Source: Tethya wilhelma
Lineage: Eukaryota > Porifera > Demospongiae > Tethyida > Tethyidae
Direction: 5' to 3'
DNA length: 64,000 nucleotides
Assembly: GCA_964030475.1 (NCBI GenBank)
Contig: CAXIPT010000007.1
Location: 541,358-605,357 of the forward strand
Shown here piece by piece: positions 40,090-49,872 of this stretch. Positions within the stretch are counted from its first letter, which is position 1. Every line of letters starts with the position of its first letter. Made by a program: the position numbers and the translations under genes. The notes beneath the pieces are model-generated. The model made no database searches and was not told the DNA's origin. It worked only from the letters and a program-made list of their open reading frames with translations.

Positions 40090-40300
40090 CTAGCCCTAGT
40101 ACTTGCATATAGGCCTAGTCCTTGCCCTAGCCCTAGCCCTAGCCCTAGCCTTGGAGTTTAGCCCGAGTGAATCACTCCTTAGCCCTAACCTGAGTCATGC
40201 ACTTATATAGGCCTAGTCCTTGCCCTTGCCCTAGCCCTAGCCCTAGCCCTAGCCTTGGCGTTCAGCCCGAGTGAATCTCACTCAGCCCTAATAGAAATTA
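40090..40300 (+). repeat. CCCTAG repeat tracts in a duplicated ~110-bp unit
   Basis: Two blocks starting TATAGGCCTAGTCCTTGCCC each carry four or five CCCTAG units and end with CCCGAGTGAATC. CCCTAG differs from the animal telomere unit CCCTAA by one base. The same tracts recur at 51177-51387. Confidence 0.85.
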
Positions 40301-40367
40301 TTAAGACTGTTTTTTTGGCCATGAATCATTGACGAGTAAGCCCCTTTCATTACAATGTGATATACAT

Positions 40368-40368
40368 N
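40368..40368. other. assembly N, contig join
   Basis: Single N directly at the end of the duplicated block; other single Ns are at 9453, 16551, 23074, 27508, 30283, 49872 and 59415. Confidence 0.8.
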
Positions 40369-40454
40369 TTATATTACCGTTTTGCCCGTGGGTGTGAGCA
40401 TTTAAACGTTCCTTATTATGTTACAAGTAAAAAAAACATTGGAAATGTAATTCC

Positions 40455-41090
40455 CAGTACAGTAGTACTGGGTACATAGGATTGGCACGGATGGCCCATT
40501 AGCGCAATACAAATATTCACGCCAATAACTGCAAAAACTGAGCGCTTGCCACTAAAAGGCTTCTCAAGCTACTATTTAGCTCATTCTCTTTCCAACAAGC
40601 CCAAAAACATGGCATCGCTAAAGTACCAAACTAAAATATGCCAAACCTCCAATTTTCTCCATCTTCTTCTTCTTCTATCATGGCTCAAAGACTGTTCACT
40701 TTCAGAAGCTGATTCTTGAACTTGGTATCTTTGTCTTCATGTGCTTTTGGTACCGTTTTTCTGTGTTTCTCATTAGGTGGCTATTGATACACGGCGAAAA
40801 GTGCCTTCTCCGTATGGCAGCCATTCATTTCTACACTCATGCATAATTCATTAGCTACTGAAAAATTTCAAATTGATGACCCTTTTCCAGATATAAGTTT
40901 GCGTTATTTGGAATCTGAATATTCGCTGCCTGCCTGCTTTACCTGAAGATTTCTGGTTGTGCTGAGCTCTCTGTAATCTTTCAGTCTTCAATATTTAGGA
41001 GGTGAATAGACTACTTTAATGTTACACTTATTATGTTGTCATTATAAGAAGAGTAAAGCTAGTAAATTATGTTAGATACAGCTCCAGCCT
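40455..41090 (-). pseudogene. duplicated 5' end of a beta-helix gene (fragment)
   Basis: About 40455-40830 matches the first coding part and 5' flank of the beta-helix gene at 28660-29040, including the CCCAGTAC..GTACTGGG stem near 40453. The coding part stops after about 100 bp. The remainder to 41090 pairs with 42650-42880 in inverted orientation. Only the start of a gene is present. Confidence 0.65.
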
Positions 41091-41162
41091 CCAGTGCTGA
41101 GATGCTTCACTTTACTGATAGCATACCAGTAGATTATACAAGCTATAATATTCATGCTTATT

Positions 41163-41930
41163 GGGCAAGCTGAAGCGAGCCCACCCTAGTGTGTTGAACG
41201 GCAATTTTGTTTGTTTGTTATCGTTCGTTCTTCTAATTATTCACATGCGCATTACCTATATAAGAACAATTGAACTATACGGTATATGCCATGTGCCACA
41301 CCATGAATATTTTATGCCACGTGCAACGTTTATGTTCGAAGTTTTCTATAAAATGGATAGTCCTCATGAAAGAAGGCTTCAACGTCGAAGAGAACCCTAC
41401 AAGGAGTATATGGAGTGCGAAACGCTTGAGGAAAGAGAAGCCAAGAGAGATATGGTCAGTTTTGCTTGATATTTGAATTCATGACTTGAGTTGATAGTCA
41501 AGTTGTACGTAAAATAATATCTCCTAATTGGATATAACATTACCACACAGGGAGGGAAAGAAGATCAGGAGAGACAGCCTCTCAGAGAGAACGTAGGCTT
41601 GAGCAAGATAGGTCTTGTGCTGAAGACAGATGATCAGACCTGAGAGTCATGCAGCCTCTCAGACTGAACATATAATATAGGCTTGAGCGAGAGAGGTCTC
41701 AGGCGTGCAAGGAGGTCGGAGACTGATCTAACACCAGCATTATTTGGGCAACCAGCTGTGATCCAGAAGATGAGAAAGTTTCACAAGGCAATGTCAGAAA
41801 TTACTCATCCCACCTGTGATACATGTTTGGAATGTTTTCCAAACCAGTTCTGTCTGTATCAGCTTAGCCCAATGGTTCTGTTGAGTGTAGGAGGACAAGA
41901 AGATTGACCATTGCCTAATCCATATACCAA
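41163..41930 (+). mobile_element. Helentron 5' end with start of its replicase gene
   Basis: Begins GGGCAAGCTGAAGCGAGCCC after ATT, the same 5' layout as the other Helentron ends here, followed by CACCCTAGTGTGTTGAACGG shared with the minus copy at 48345. Exon-like frames encode MDSPHERRLQRRREPYKEYM (from about 41355) and, after a gap with stops, PALFGQPAVIQKM and CDTCLECFPNQ. This is the N-terminal region of a Helitron-like replicase/helicase protein; it is broken and ends before the foldback elements. Confidence 0.6.
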
Positions 41931-41973
41931 CGGGTATCTTCAACTATTACCGACTTTTGTAACACTATAGTCT

Positions 41974-42215
41974 ACAAGTAAAAAAAACATTAGAAATGTA
42001 ATGAGACACAGGAATGGCTAAACCGTAAAAAGAACGCAAACAAGATGGAATGGCTATTAGAGTGTGTAAGGAATTCTTCCTGTATGGGCTGCATTTAACA
42101 ATCTCCTTATTGATCCTGAGACTCTTATTTTGCCCACAGGAAGAATTCCTTACACACTCTAATAGCCATTCCATCTTGTTTGCGTTCTTTTTACGATTTA
42201 GCCATTCCTGTGTCT
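41974..42215. mobile_element. foldback MITE, copy 1 (right end lost)
   Basis: Starts ACAAGTAAAAAAAACATTAG and folds on itself: GGAATTCTTCC..TATTAGAGTGTGTAAGG pairs with CCTTACACACTCTAATA. About 110-bp arms around a short centre near 42095. The right arm stops at CTGTGTCT where copy 2 begins. Confidence 0.85.
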
Positions 42216-42216
42216 A

Positions 42217-42488
42217 ACAAGTGAAAAAAACATTGGAAATGTAATGAGACATAGGAATGACCAAATCGTAAAAAAGAAAGCAAACAAGATGGAATAGCTA
42301 TTTGAGTGTGTAAAGAATCATTCCTGTGTGGGCTGCATGTAGTATTCTCTTCCCATGTTGGGTCCCTCATGTTGCCCATAGGAATAATTCTTTACACACT
42401 CAAACAGCTATTCCATCTTGTTTGCTTTCTTTTTTACGATTTGGCCATTCCTATGTCTCATTACATTTCCAATGTTTTTTTCACTTGT
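42217..42488. mobile_element. foldback MITE, copy 2 (complete palindrome)
   Basis: 272 bp beginning ACAAGTGAAAAAAACATTGG and ending with the exact inverse. Arms of about 125 bp, spacer around 42350. A solo end (ACAAGTAAAAAAAACATTGG) also occurs at 40423. Confidence 0.9.
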
Positions 42489-42649
42489 TTGTTCTCATTT
42501 TTTCATAATTCTACATCACATTTGAGTTTGTGTGTATATGGTAGCTACTTGTACACTATCAGCATGGATATTATAGCTTATGTTATAATCTATACTATCA
42601 GTATAAAATCATGGTGAAGTATGTAGAGTCTATCTTACAAAATTTACTT
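42489..42649. other. spacer
   Basis: No gene or repeat recognised. Confidence 0.4.
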
Positions 42650-43306
42650 GCTTTGCTCATCTTCTTATAATGACAACTATGTAACAAAGTAGTCTATTCA
42701 CCTCCTATTATAGAAGACTGAAAGGTACCGGTAACTGGTTACAGAGACTTCAGGACAACCAGAAATCTTCTGGTAAAACAGGCAGGGCAGCGAATATTCG
42801 GATTCCAAATAACGCACACTTGTCTAACTGGAAAAGGGTCGTCAACTTGATTGCCAAGGTAGCTAATGAATTATTAATGAGTATAGAAATGAATGGCTGC
42901 CATACGGAGAAGGCGCTTTTCGTCTTGTATCTAGCGACTCAGCTAGAGAGACGAATAACCGATACAAAAAGCACGTGAAGACAAAGAAACCAAGTTTATT
43001 CGTTCAAGAATCAGCTTCTGAAAGCGAGCGGTCTTCGAGAAAAGTCGTTCCAAGATAGAAGAAGAAGAAGAAGAAGATGGAGAAAATTGGAGGTTTGGCA
43101 TACTTTAGTTTGTTACTTTAGCGATGGTTTTAGGCTATGTTTTTAGGCTCAATAGAAAGAGAAAAGGCTAAATAGTAGCTTAAGAAGCCTTTTAGTGCCA
43201 AGCGCTCAGTTTTTGCAGAGTTATTCGCGTGAATATTTGTATTGCGCTAATAGGCCATCCGTGCCATTCCTATGTACCCAGTACTACCGTACTGGGAATA
43301 GACAGG
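42650..43306 (+). pseudogene. second duplicated beta-helix gene 5' end, inverted to 40455-41090
   Basis: Contains ATG at 43078 with MEKIGGLAYF, intron, TTTTTGCAG and the start of the main exon, ending at GTACCCAGTACTACCGTAC (43275). Matches 28655-29045 in opposite orientation. The coding part is cut after about 90 bp, so it cannot make the protein. Confidence 0.65.
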
Positions 43307-43790
43307 CAGTCTATCACATATTATTAGACCGTATTAGATTACAACTTAATATCTGATAGAACTTTATTATGATAGAAAAATTATTACAACAAAGTACTTA
43401 CAATGTAGAAATCAACTATCTATCGATTCTTCTCTCATGCATTTGCTCAAAGCCTCCCATGCATTTGCCCAAAGCCTCTCATATCTGATCTGACGGATGC
43501 AATTGAGCAGACTGCACTTCTACTCTAAATTGAGTGCACCAGCCCAGCCCGACCCTCTCGACACGTACTGCCACGTGACCTGTACTCCCGAAATAAAGCC
43601 CCGGCATTTCCTGTGTCGGCATACTTCGGCAAGTGACCGACATACTCGGAATGCTTGATTACTTCGGTGATTTGACCCGATTTCTTCGGTGATTTGACCA
43701 CCCCGCTCAGCAGACAGAGGCTCAGTTCGGTGACCCTCTCGGCCACCGTACATATCTATTCAGCTCACATTCACAGATGCTGCCACGTCA
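43307..43790. other. no gene seen; short internal repeats
   Basis: Two-fold repeats ATGCATTTGC..CAAAGCCTC (43438, 43462) and TTCTTCGGTGATTTGACC (about 43662, 43682). Minus-strand frames of 73-77 codons here have no supporting signals. Confidence 0.4.
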
Positions 43791-43985
43791 TATACCGTAT
43801 AGCGGGAAATTTTCGTATTTTTTGTATGCCGTTTGAATATAGAAAAATTAAAACTGTGAAAATTTAACTTTCGCGTTTACTTTATACAAGCGCGCGCCAC
43901 GTATACGAAATTTAAAACTACGAAAAATTTTTCTGCCACGTTAATACGAAATTTTGCACCAACGAAAATTTCTCGCTATACGGTA
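43791..43985. mobile_element. MITE with TACCGTATAGCG ends (TA target)
   Basis: Ends TACCGTATAGCGGGAAATTT and the inverse AAATTTCTCGCTATACGGTA, 193 bp, AT-rich inside with CGAAA motifs. The TA at each extremity fits a TA target duplication as in Tc1/mariner-type MITEs. Confidence 0.8.
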
Positions 43986-44011
43986 AGTACCTTACACAGT
44001 GTATAATTATT

Positions 44012-44728
44012 GGGGCGAGCGTGAGCGAGCCCCACATATACGTTACATGGAATTCGAATCTATGCACTTCCGTCTGTGTGATGTCTGTACGCACATTCCG
44101 TAAATAACGCTTCCTGTTCTAATTTTGCAACTAGGTAACAAAATTTTTACAACATATGACGTCACGTAGTTGTAGGTGGAGCTAGCTAGCTAGCTAGCTC
44201 TCAGGATCCATGGAGCGCTTGAGCTAGCTGACTGTAGCTAGCGCGTGTACGCTGCATAGAGCAGCACAGCTTTGTGAACTGATATGAAAAAACTGCGAGA
44301 TCTAGGCAAAAAGGTTAGAAAGACAACGAAGAAATAGATTATTGACTTGCGTGATACGTGAATACTCACACATGCTCATAGATATTATATACAGCTAGAT
44401 GTATGGCAATAAACACTAGGCAGAGAGAAAGCAGAGCAGTAGGTAGCATCAATGAGGCAAATCAGACAAGAAAAGGCATGCTCAACAGCAAAGTGAAAAA
44501 AAGCAAGAAGAGAGAACACCAAGATTGCCAAGAGCCTGGCAGTGACTAGCACAATCACCATGCAGCTAACCACACAGCCGCTGAAGACAAAGCACCATTT
44601 CATTGTCAACGTTTACTATCACTGATACATCAGAAACAAATGATGATCAGCCTGAATATTCACTCATGCAATCTGATACTCAAACACACGCTCACGCTCG
44701 CCCCCAAAATGTCGTAGGCATTTGCTAG
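44012..44728 (+). mobile_element. non-autonomous Helentron-like element, second copy
   Basis: Starts GGGGCGAGCGTGAGCGAGC after ATT and ends GCTCACGCTCGCCCC plus hairpin and CTAG, followed by T. Interior is homologous to 17696-18347 with small indels, including a short basic frame starting at 44284. Flanks are unrelated to those of the first copy, so this is an independent insertion. Confidence 0.8.
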
Positions 44729-45009
44729 TATTAATGAATAAACTGCATATTATTATCATGTGTAGCATATACATTTTGGCCAATTCCCTAGTCTATGTTT
44801 TTCAAAACAAAAGCTACATGTTGTCTGAGCCAATATCTTACATGCACTAACCTCCATACATGCAAAGTGTACATATAGCAATACATTTCCTATAACTATT
44901 GGATATTATTCAAGAATGTCCCCACATTTATACAACCTTCTCTCTATCTTATCAAATGAGCTAGCTAACTACAATGGTGGAGTATAGCACAGCTCCAACT
45001 TTCGCTCAC
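44729..45009. other. spacer, probable PAK intron
   Basis: No exon found; expected to be intron sequence downstream of the second PAK exon on the minus strand. Confidence 0.4.
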
Positions 45010-45154
45010 CGTGTCTCTGTGCTATCAAGAATTTGGCCTCTCCCTCTCCTCCAATGCCTGAAGAGGTGGCAGTGTAGAACTGCGGCACTGCGGCACTGAT
45101 GCCAGAGTGCTGAAGGAGCTTTGCCCATGCTTGAGGCATACCCTGTGTGTGTGT

Positions 45155-45193
<39 letters not shown>

Positions 45194-45195
45194 AC

Positions 45196-45245
<50 letters not shown>

Positions 45246-45885
45246 GTTTGTGTGTGTGTGACTTGCTACATCACTGCAATGGGCCCACCCATATCAGCAC
45301 TAATTTCACACAACAAACTAAATCATATCACACACACGTTATTGTTCTCAAACACAATACACGTGCAAATTATAAATGAGGCTCAACTACACACCTCAGA
45401 AAAAGAGGCTCAGATGACAACCAATATACCGAAACACACTGTGATGATAAAACTCCACATAGCTCACATATATAGAACATAGAGAGAATGCTTATACAGC
45501 TGTATGCATCTTGGCTGGGTCACCTGGCACACACACTCTCATATCTGTGTCCCTAATGGTCCACTGACAAAGTGATCAACATTTGATACTTTTACGACAG
45601 CCGCTGTGACCATTATTCCACAAGCTCTAATTAACACCATGGTTTAGTGGCAGAGTGTAAAATACTGGAAATACATAAGGTGATGCAGTAGGCACATTCT
45701 AATAAATTGACAACTTGAAAAAAAAATAGTGTTTTTTTCCTAGACCTCTTCACATTTAAAAGAGTAACTGGGACGGATTATATCAGGATGCATGTAACTT
45801 ACTTGGAACTCTCCAGTCTTTGGGTCAAAGCCAACATGTACAGTGTGTTCAAATTCACCAGGAGAGGAGACTGGACGATCTTTCA
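45010..45885 (-). CDS. PAK-type kinase, CRIB-domain exons only
   Basis: Two minus-strand exons. 45803-45885 encodes KDRPVSSPGEFEHTVHVGFD then PKTGEFQ, matching the CRIB consensus ISxPxxFxHxxHVGxD that binds Cdc42/Rac. 45010-45142 continues in frame with GMPQAWAKLLQHSGIS, the PAK sequence that follows CRIB and begins the autoinhibitory region. The join is phase 0 and the second exon ends in phase 1. Both acceptors lie inside CA repeats. PAKs are Cdc42/Rac-activated Ser/Thr kinases controlling the cytoskeleton. The kinase domain and N-terminus were not found; downstream lies a Helentron insertion, so exons are either far away or lost to the assembly. Confidence 0.75.
45143..45260 (+). repeat. 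(GT)n with TTTG interruptions
   Basis: Imperfect GT tract over about 118 bp, in the intron between the two PAK exons (CA on the coding strand), abutting the acceptor. Confidence 0.9.
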
Positions 45886-46434
45886 CTGTGTGTGTGTCTG
45901 TGTTAAGCACATTCATTCCAATTGATGCACACCAATCATTATTGTCAACTTTAGAACAATTAGTCTGAAACACTGCATTAATTTTAGTTGTCTAACTTTT
46001 TAATGGATGCAGCAATGATCTAAACATAGCAGCGTGGACCAAAAATATCCTACAACTCCTATATAGTTAAGGTACAATATCATATATTATAATGAGAGAA
46101 GCATTAAGGGTGGGTATTCTTTGACAACAAAGGAAAAAAGGAAGAGAGTACTTCACACAATAAAAATCTGCCAAGGAAGTAAGAGTGTCTACTACTATTC
46201 TGTACACACTGCACATGTGCATGTGTACGTTTGACATGACAAAATGACAAGTACATGTGCAAAACACAAACAAAAACAAAGTTTAGATCAATTCAACCAA
46301 ACAAGTATATCACTCCAGGTCCAAAAGTAAGTTCAATAAGTACCATTGTTCGGAAGCTTAAATTTTGCTAAAACAATAATTATTTCACACTCATGCTACT
46401 GTAGATCGGGAAATTACCGTTGGTAAAATCATAG
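45886..46434. other. no feature recognised upstream of PAK exons
   Basis: AT-rich; no N-terminal PAK exon identified. Confidence 0.35.
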
Positions 46435-46439
46435 CCTCG

Positions 46440-46812
46440 GATAATATAAAAATTTTTATAAAAAATTAATTAGACTGAAGTGTATGAATGGGCAGTGCAG
46501 CAAAAAGCAATGAAACAAGGCAAGTCTCTGAATTTCGGCACATGACTACTTCATTTTCATGAGTCAATTGCAATACGAATTCTATCATTCAATGATAATT
46601 GTCAGCCATTTGGCTCATAAGTCAATGCAAGCAATCACTTGATTAATTTAGATAAAGAAACAAGCATGTAGAATGTAGGTACACAGTAACGTATGAAAGT
46701 TGGGTAAAAAAAATGAAGTAGTCATTTGCAGAAACTTGCCTTGTTTCATTGCTTTCTGCTGCACTGCCCATTCCTCACTACACTTTTAATTTTTATAAAA
46801 CTTTTACTATAC
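46440..46812. mobile_element. foldback MITE, ~370 bp
   Basis: GAATGGGCAGTGCAGCAAAA followed by AGCAATGAAACAAGGCAAGT (about 46485) is inverted at 46737-46775, and the outer ends AATTTTTATAAAA/TTTTATAAAA also pair. Arms about 100 bp. Confidence 0.8.
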
Positions 46813-46911
46813 TTGTTCATTCACTTTTTTAAACACTAAGGTGCTCGATTGCATGGAGACAATCACACAGCAGAGACTAGTCAGTCTCTACAAAGAGCAG
46901 AAGTGTACATT

Positions 46912-48471
46912 AGCCTCGTCCCCAGGCTCCCCTTTGACCTTTCACTCACGGAAAGGAGAAGGGGCAGAGGAGGTACGACACGAGTGCGCCTTTGCTGAGC
47001 TGGCAAGTCTGTTAACTAGGGGAATGCACCGTGCATTGAAGGGCGAACCGGAGCGATCGCGACGATAATTAATGTTGGCGCATGAGCAAATGTTGATGTT
47101 AAAGTTACACGTGTTCGTGTTTGTGGTGATGGAGAATTAAATTTGTGCATTGCTATGGATACGTAGGCAGGTAAGCTTCATAAGGATCTTCCTGTTAGGC
47201 CCGGCCTGTGCTGCTTGAGTGACCTCTGATTCTTGAGGTTGGATAGATACAAGGTCAGAGCATCTTCTGGTAGGTTAGATAAGGCCTGTGTATTCAATCC
47301 GATTCCACTGGCCCGGTAGTAGACATTGTTCTTAAGCAACCAGGTCAAAGCTTGCTCTACACGCCTCCTACACACACGAAAGTCTTTATGTGTCTGGTCT
47401 CTCTCTTTCCTAACCACCAGGATGTCAACTTCTGATGGTAATTTTGGGAGACTGGTGGCAAATGATGACACATCTTGTGGGAGGTTAATGACGTGTCCAC
47501 TGTAACCATACTGCGCCTTGAGGTAGCCTGTAGACGGACATGATCGGCATGACAGCAGACTGGCACCAGCATTTCTTCTACTTGAGTTAATTCCTGAATA
47601 AGAATATATGCACATATCATTCAACACAATATTGAGCTAAGCTACAGGCTATAACCTGCAATTGTGGAGGCACAAAGCCAAGGTCCATGTATTTGGCACA
47701 AGAGTATAACTTTGGAACCTTCTTGTCCATGGAACACCTCCTACACTCGACAGAACCATTGGGCTGAGCTGACACAGACAGGATTAGGAAACATTCCAAA
47801 CACGTATCACAAGTAGGATAAGCGATTTCTGATATTGTCTGGTGAAAGTTTTTCATCTTCTGGATCACAGCTGGTTGAGGGGCTGTCTCTCTTGATCTTC
47901 TTTCCCTTCTCTCTCTTGTTCTTCTTTCTCTTTCTGTAGGTTTAATAATATTATACTGAATCTGACAACCTCAACTACCTTCTTAGGTCATAACTATACT
48001 GCTTCTGAACAACTGTTATATATCTCTCGTCGTCTTGCTCGCCTGGCCGGCTTCTTCTTTGCTCAGGCGTTTCTCACTCCATATGCTCCCTGTAGAGTTC
48101 TCTTCGACGTTGGAGCCTTCTTTCATGAGAACTACCCATTTCAATGCAAGCAAAAATTTTTGTAGCCAAGGACATTGACGTCTCCTCATGGAAATTCGAA
48201 ACGAATCCTTAGGCATGCATATTGCAACACGTGGTGGCACTCATAACATACCGTAAGTTTAAATTTTTATTCTACGTAATGTGGTATGCGAACAATTAGA
48301 AGAACGAACGACACGACAGACAAAATTGCCGTTCAACACACTAGGGTGGGCTCGCTCCGGCTCACCCAATTACATTCCAATCATGTGACCGTAATACTTT
48401 ACAATGACAATTAATCACGTGCACCAGCTTTGCCAGCTCAGCAAAGGCGCACTCGTGTCGTACACCTCTTC
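46912..48471. mobile_element. 9-bp-type MITE split by a Helentron insertion
   Basis: 46965-47015 (CAGAGGAGGTACGACACGAG through CAAGTCTGTTAA) and 48368-48466 (AATTACATTCC.. to the inverted end) are the two halves of the CAGAGGAGGTACGAC MITE that is intact at 54109. The Helentron 47016-48367 lies between them. A TAGTCTCGTCCCCAGGCTCC-type short repeat precedes. Confidence 0.8.
47016..48367 (-). mobile_element. Helentron, minus strand, internally deleted, with replicase fragments
   Basis: On the minus strand it starts GGGTGAGCCGGAGCGAGCCC (48367 downward) and ends with a near match (GGGCGAACCGGAGCGATCGC in inverse), a hairpin AATGCAC/GTGCATT (47022-47037) and CTAG at 47016. Replicase pieces: GSSHERRLQRRRELYREHM (about 48090-48145), CDTCLECF and CRRCSMDKKVPKLYSC (47870-47640), then GYSGHVINLPQDVSSFA and VCRRRVEQALTWLL (47600-47180). 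These match the N-terminal part of Helitron replicase/helicase proteins. Rep motifs and the helicase are deleted, so it is non-autonomous now. Confidence 0.8.
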
Positions 48472-48717
48472 TAGTCTCGTCCCCAGACTCCACCCATTCT
48501 CCAAGGAGAAAGAGAGTCTGGTACGCTACGTCCAAATTCTTGGTTCTGCTGAGTCAGCATCAGACAGATATATCATGTGACCATGCATGGCTTTGTACTA
48601 CGCGCATCACATGGTAGTCCCTGAGTGTATTTTCAGTATTTGTCATGAAAAGTTAGAAGATCTGCATACTTAGCTGCCATGTCATAGTCCTTTTGTTCGT
48701 GACAAATGCCGCTAGTA

Positions 48718-48842
48718 TGTCTGAGCTACACAATTATGGCACGGACAATCCAGAGAACTTGAAAACTATACAATACGACCTTGAATCGGATATCAGTGCT
48801 GGCACTAAGCTGCAGAAGGAAATTCACCACAAGCGTGACGTT
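48718..48842 (+). CDS. candidate small exon, unknown (duplicate inverted at 58904-59028)
   Basis: ATG with MSELHNYGTDNPENLKTIQY, an acidic/basic helix-like peptide, then a GTAAGC donor at 48843. Looks like a possible first exon of a coiled-coil protein; no partner exon seen. Low support. Confidence 0.25.
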
Positions 48843-49068
48843 AGTAAGCAAAAATCTTTAAATAAAACTGGACTAAAGTCTTGCTAGACACTGTATGACA
48901 ATCACGCGCACTTCTACTGAACATCATGTGACACCTTGAATTCTACAATCTGATTGGCTTGCACGTTTTCATGAATGCTGACTCAGCAAGAACCAAGAAT
49001 TTGGACGTAGCGTACCAGACCCCCTTTTCCCCTCCTTGCGAGGGGTGGGGTCTGGGCACGAGACTACT

Positions 49069-49230
49069 GGATCCATGCAGAGGAGGTACGACACGAGTGC
49101 GCCTTTGCTGAGCTGGCAAGTCTGTTAATTGCATTCCAATCATGTGACCGCAGTACTTCACAATGAGAGTTGATCACGTGCACCCCGTTTGCCAGCTCAG
49201 CAAAGGCGCACTCGTCCTCTGGGATCCATG
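49069..49230. mobile_element. CAGAGGAGGTACGAC MITE with 9-bp target duplication
   Basis: Element 49078-49221 (144 bp) flanked by GGATCCATG on both sides. TIRs of about 40 bp (CAGAGGAGGTACGACACGAG, then TGCGCCTTTGCTGAGCTGGC). Nine-base duplication is the Mutator-type signature. Inverted duplicate at 58525-58668. Confidence 0.9.
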
Positions 49231-49871
49231 GAGAAGGGGAGCCTGGTATCCGAAATCACGTGCATGACCTCAATCGTTGCCAAAGAGAAAATACGCATGT
49301 GGGCCGGGCACGGCGGTTAGATAAATGACGTCAAACTCTTGGTTCTGCGCACTCAGCAATATTCGCGATCGGTGAGCGCTACAAGCAGCTTCAAAACTTA
49401 CAAAGAAGGGTAGTCACTAGTAGTTTATCATCTATTAGTAGTCTACAGTTATAGAATATAACTTACTGATGCTCTAGACTACCAAAATTGGATGAAAGAC
49501 GGGCTGAGCCGCTCGCTCGAACGTTTCGAGATGCCAGGATGCCAGCAGGGCTAGTTCTGTCCGTGCAGTTACTAACTGTTTAGCAAAGTTCACTCCGTAA
49601 GTGACAGCCTAAAAATAATACTTTTACTATCCGCTTACTGTTTCTATCTGACAAAAACACAAAATCTACTGTGCATTTAATTTTGCCATACTAGCCTCAC
49701 GTGGCAAGAAGCATTATTTATATTATATAACGTATAACTAGGGGTACACGTGATGCATAAACCTCGCTCAGCGCTCCTGCACGCACTGCATGCTTGCAAG
49801 TTGCACTCTGCTCATGCTGCATGCTGTAGTTATAGGACTGGATCGTCAAGAAAGAAAGCATGCAAAAGACT
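49231..49871. other. no gene seen
   Basis: Part of the inverted duplication; nothing recognised apart from short repeat scraps. Confidence 0.4.
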
Positions 49872-49872
49872 N

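Larger units (their letters stand above)
38786..40367 (+). repeat. 1582-bp block duplicated at 49873-51454
   Basis: Offset is a constant 11087 bp from first to last base, so there are no net indels, and every stretch compared by eye was identical. This copy ends at the base before the N at 40368; the other begins at the base after the N at 49872. Contains half a MITE, a candidate small exon, inverted-arm repeats and a CCCTAG-rich core. Confidence 0.95.
48471..49871 (+). repeat. 1401-bp arm, inverted copy at 57875-59275
   Basis: Coordinates of matching bases always sum to 107746, so there are no net indels over 1.4 kb. This arm ends at the base before the N at 49872. It includes short GTCTCGTCCCCAG repeats, a MITE and a candidate small exon. 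Confidence 0.95.

Noticed and set aside
40090..40300. Telomere
   Set aside because: Unit is CCCTAG, very short tracts, internal position inside a foldback element, so not a chromosome end.
38570..40367. Direct repeats considered as a CRISPR array
   Set aside because: The 40-bp units are adjacent without unique spacers, and the context is an animal genome.
43520..43753. Minus-strand 77-codon frame
   Set aside because: Covers short tandem repeats (TTCGGTGATTTGACC) with two equally open frames; no family match.
46067..46279. Minus-strand 70-codon frame upstream of the PAK exons as an N-terminal PAK exon
   Set aside because: Lacks the Pro-rich PAK N-terminal motifs and suitable splice sites.
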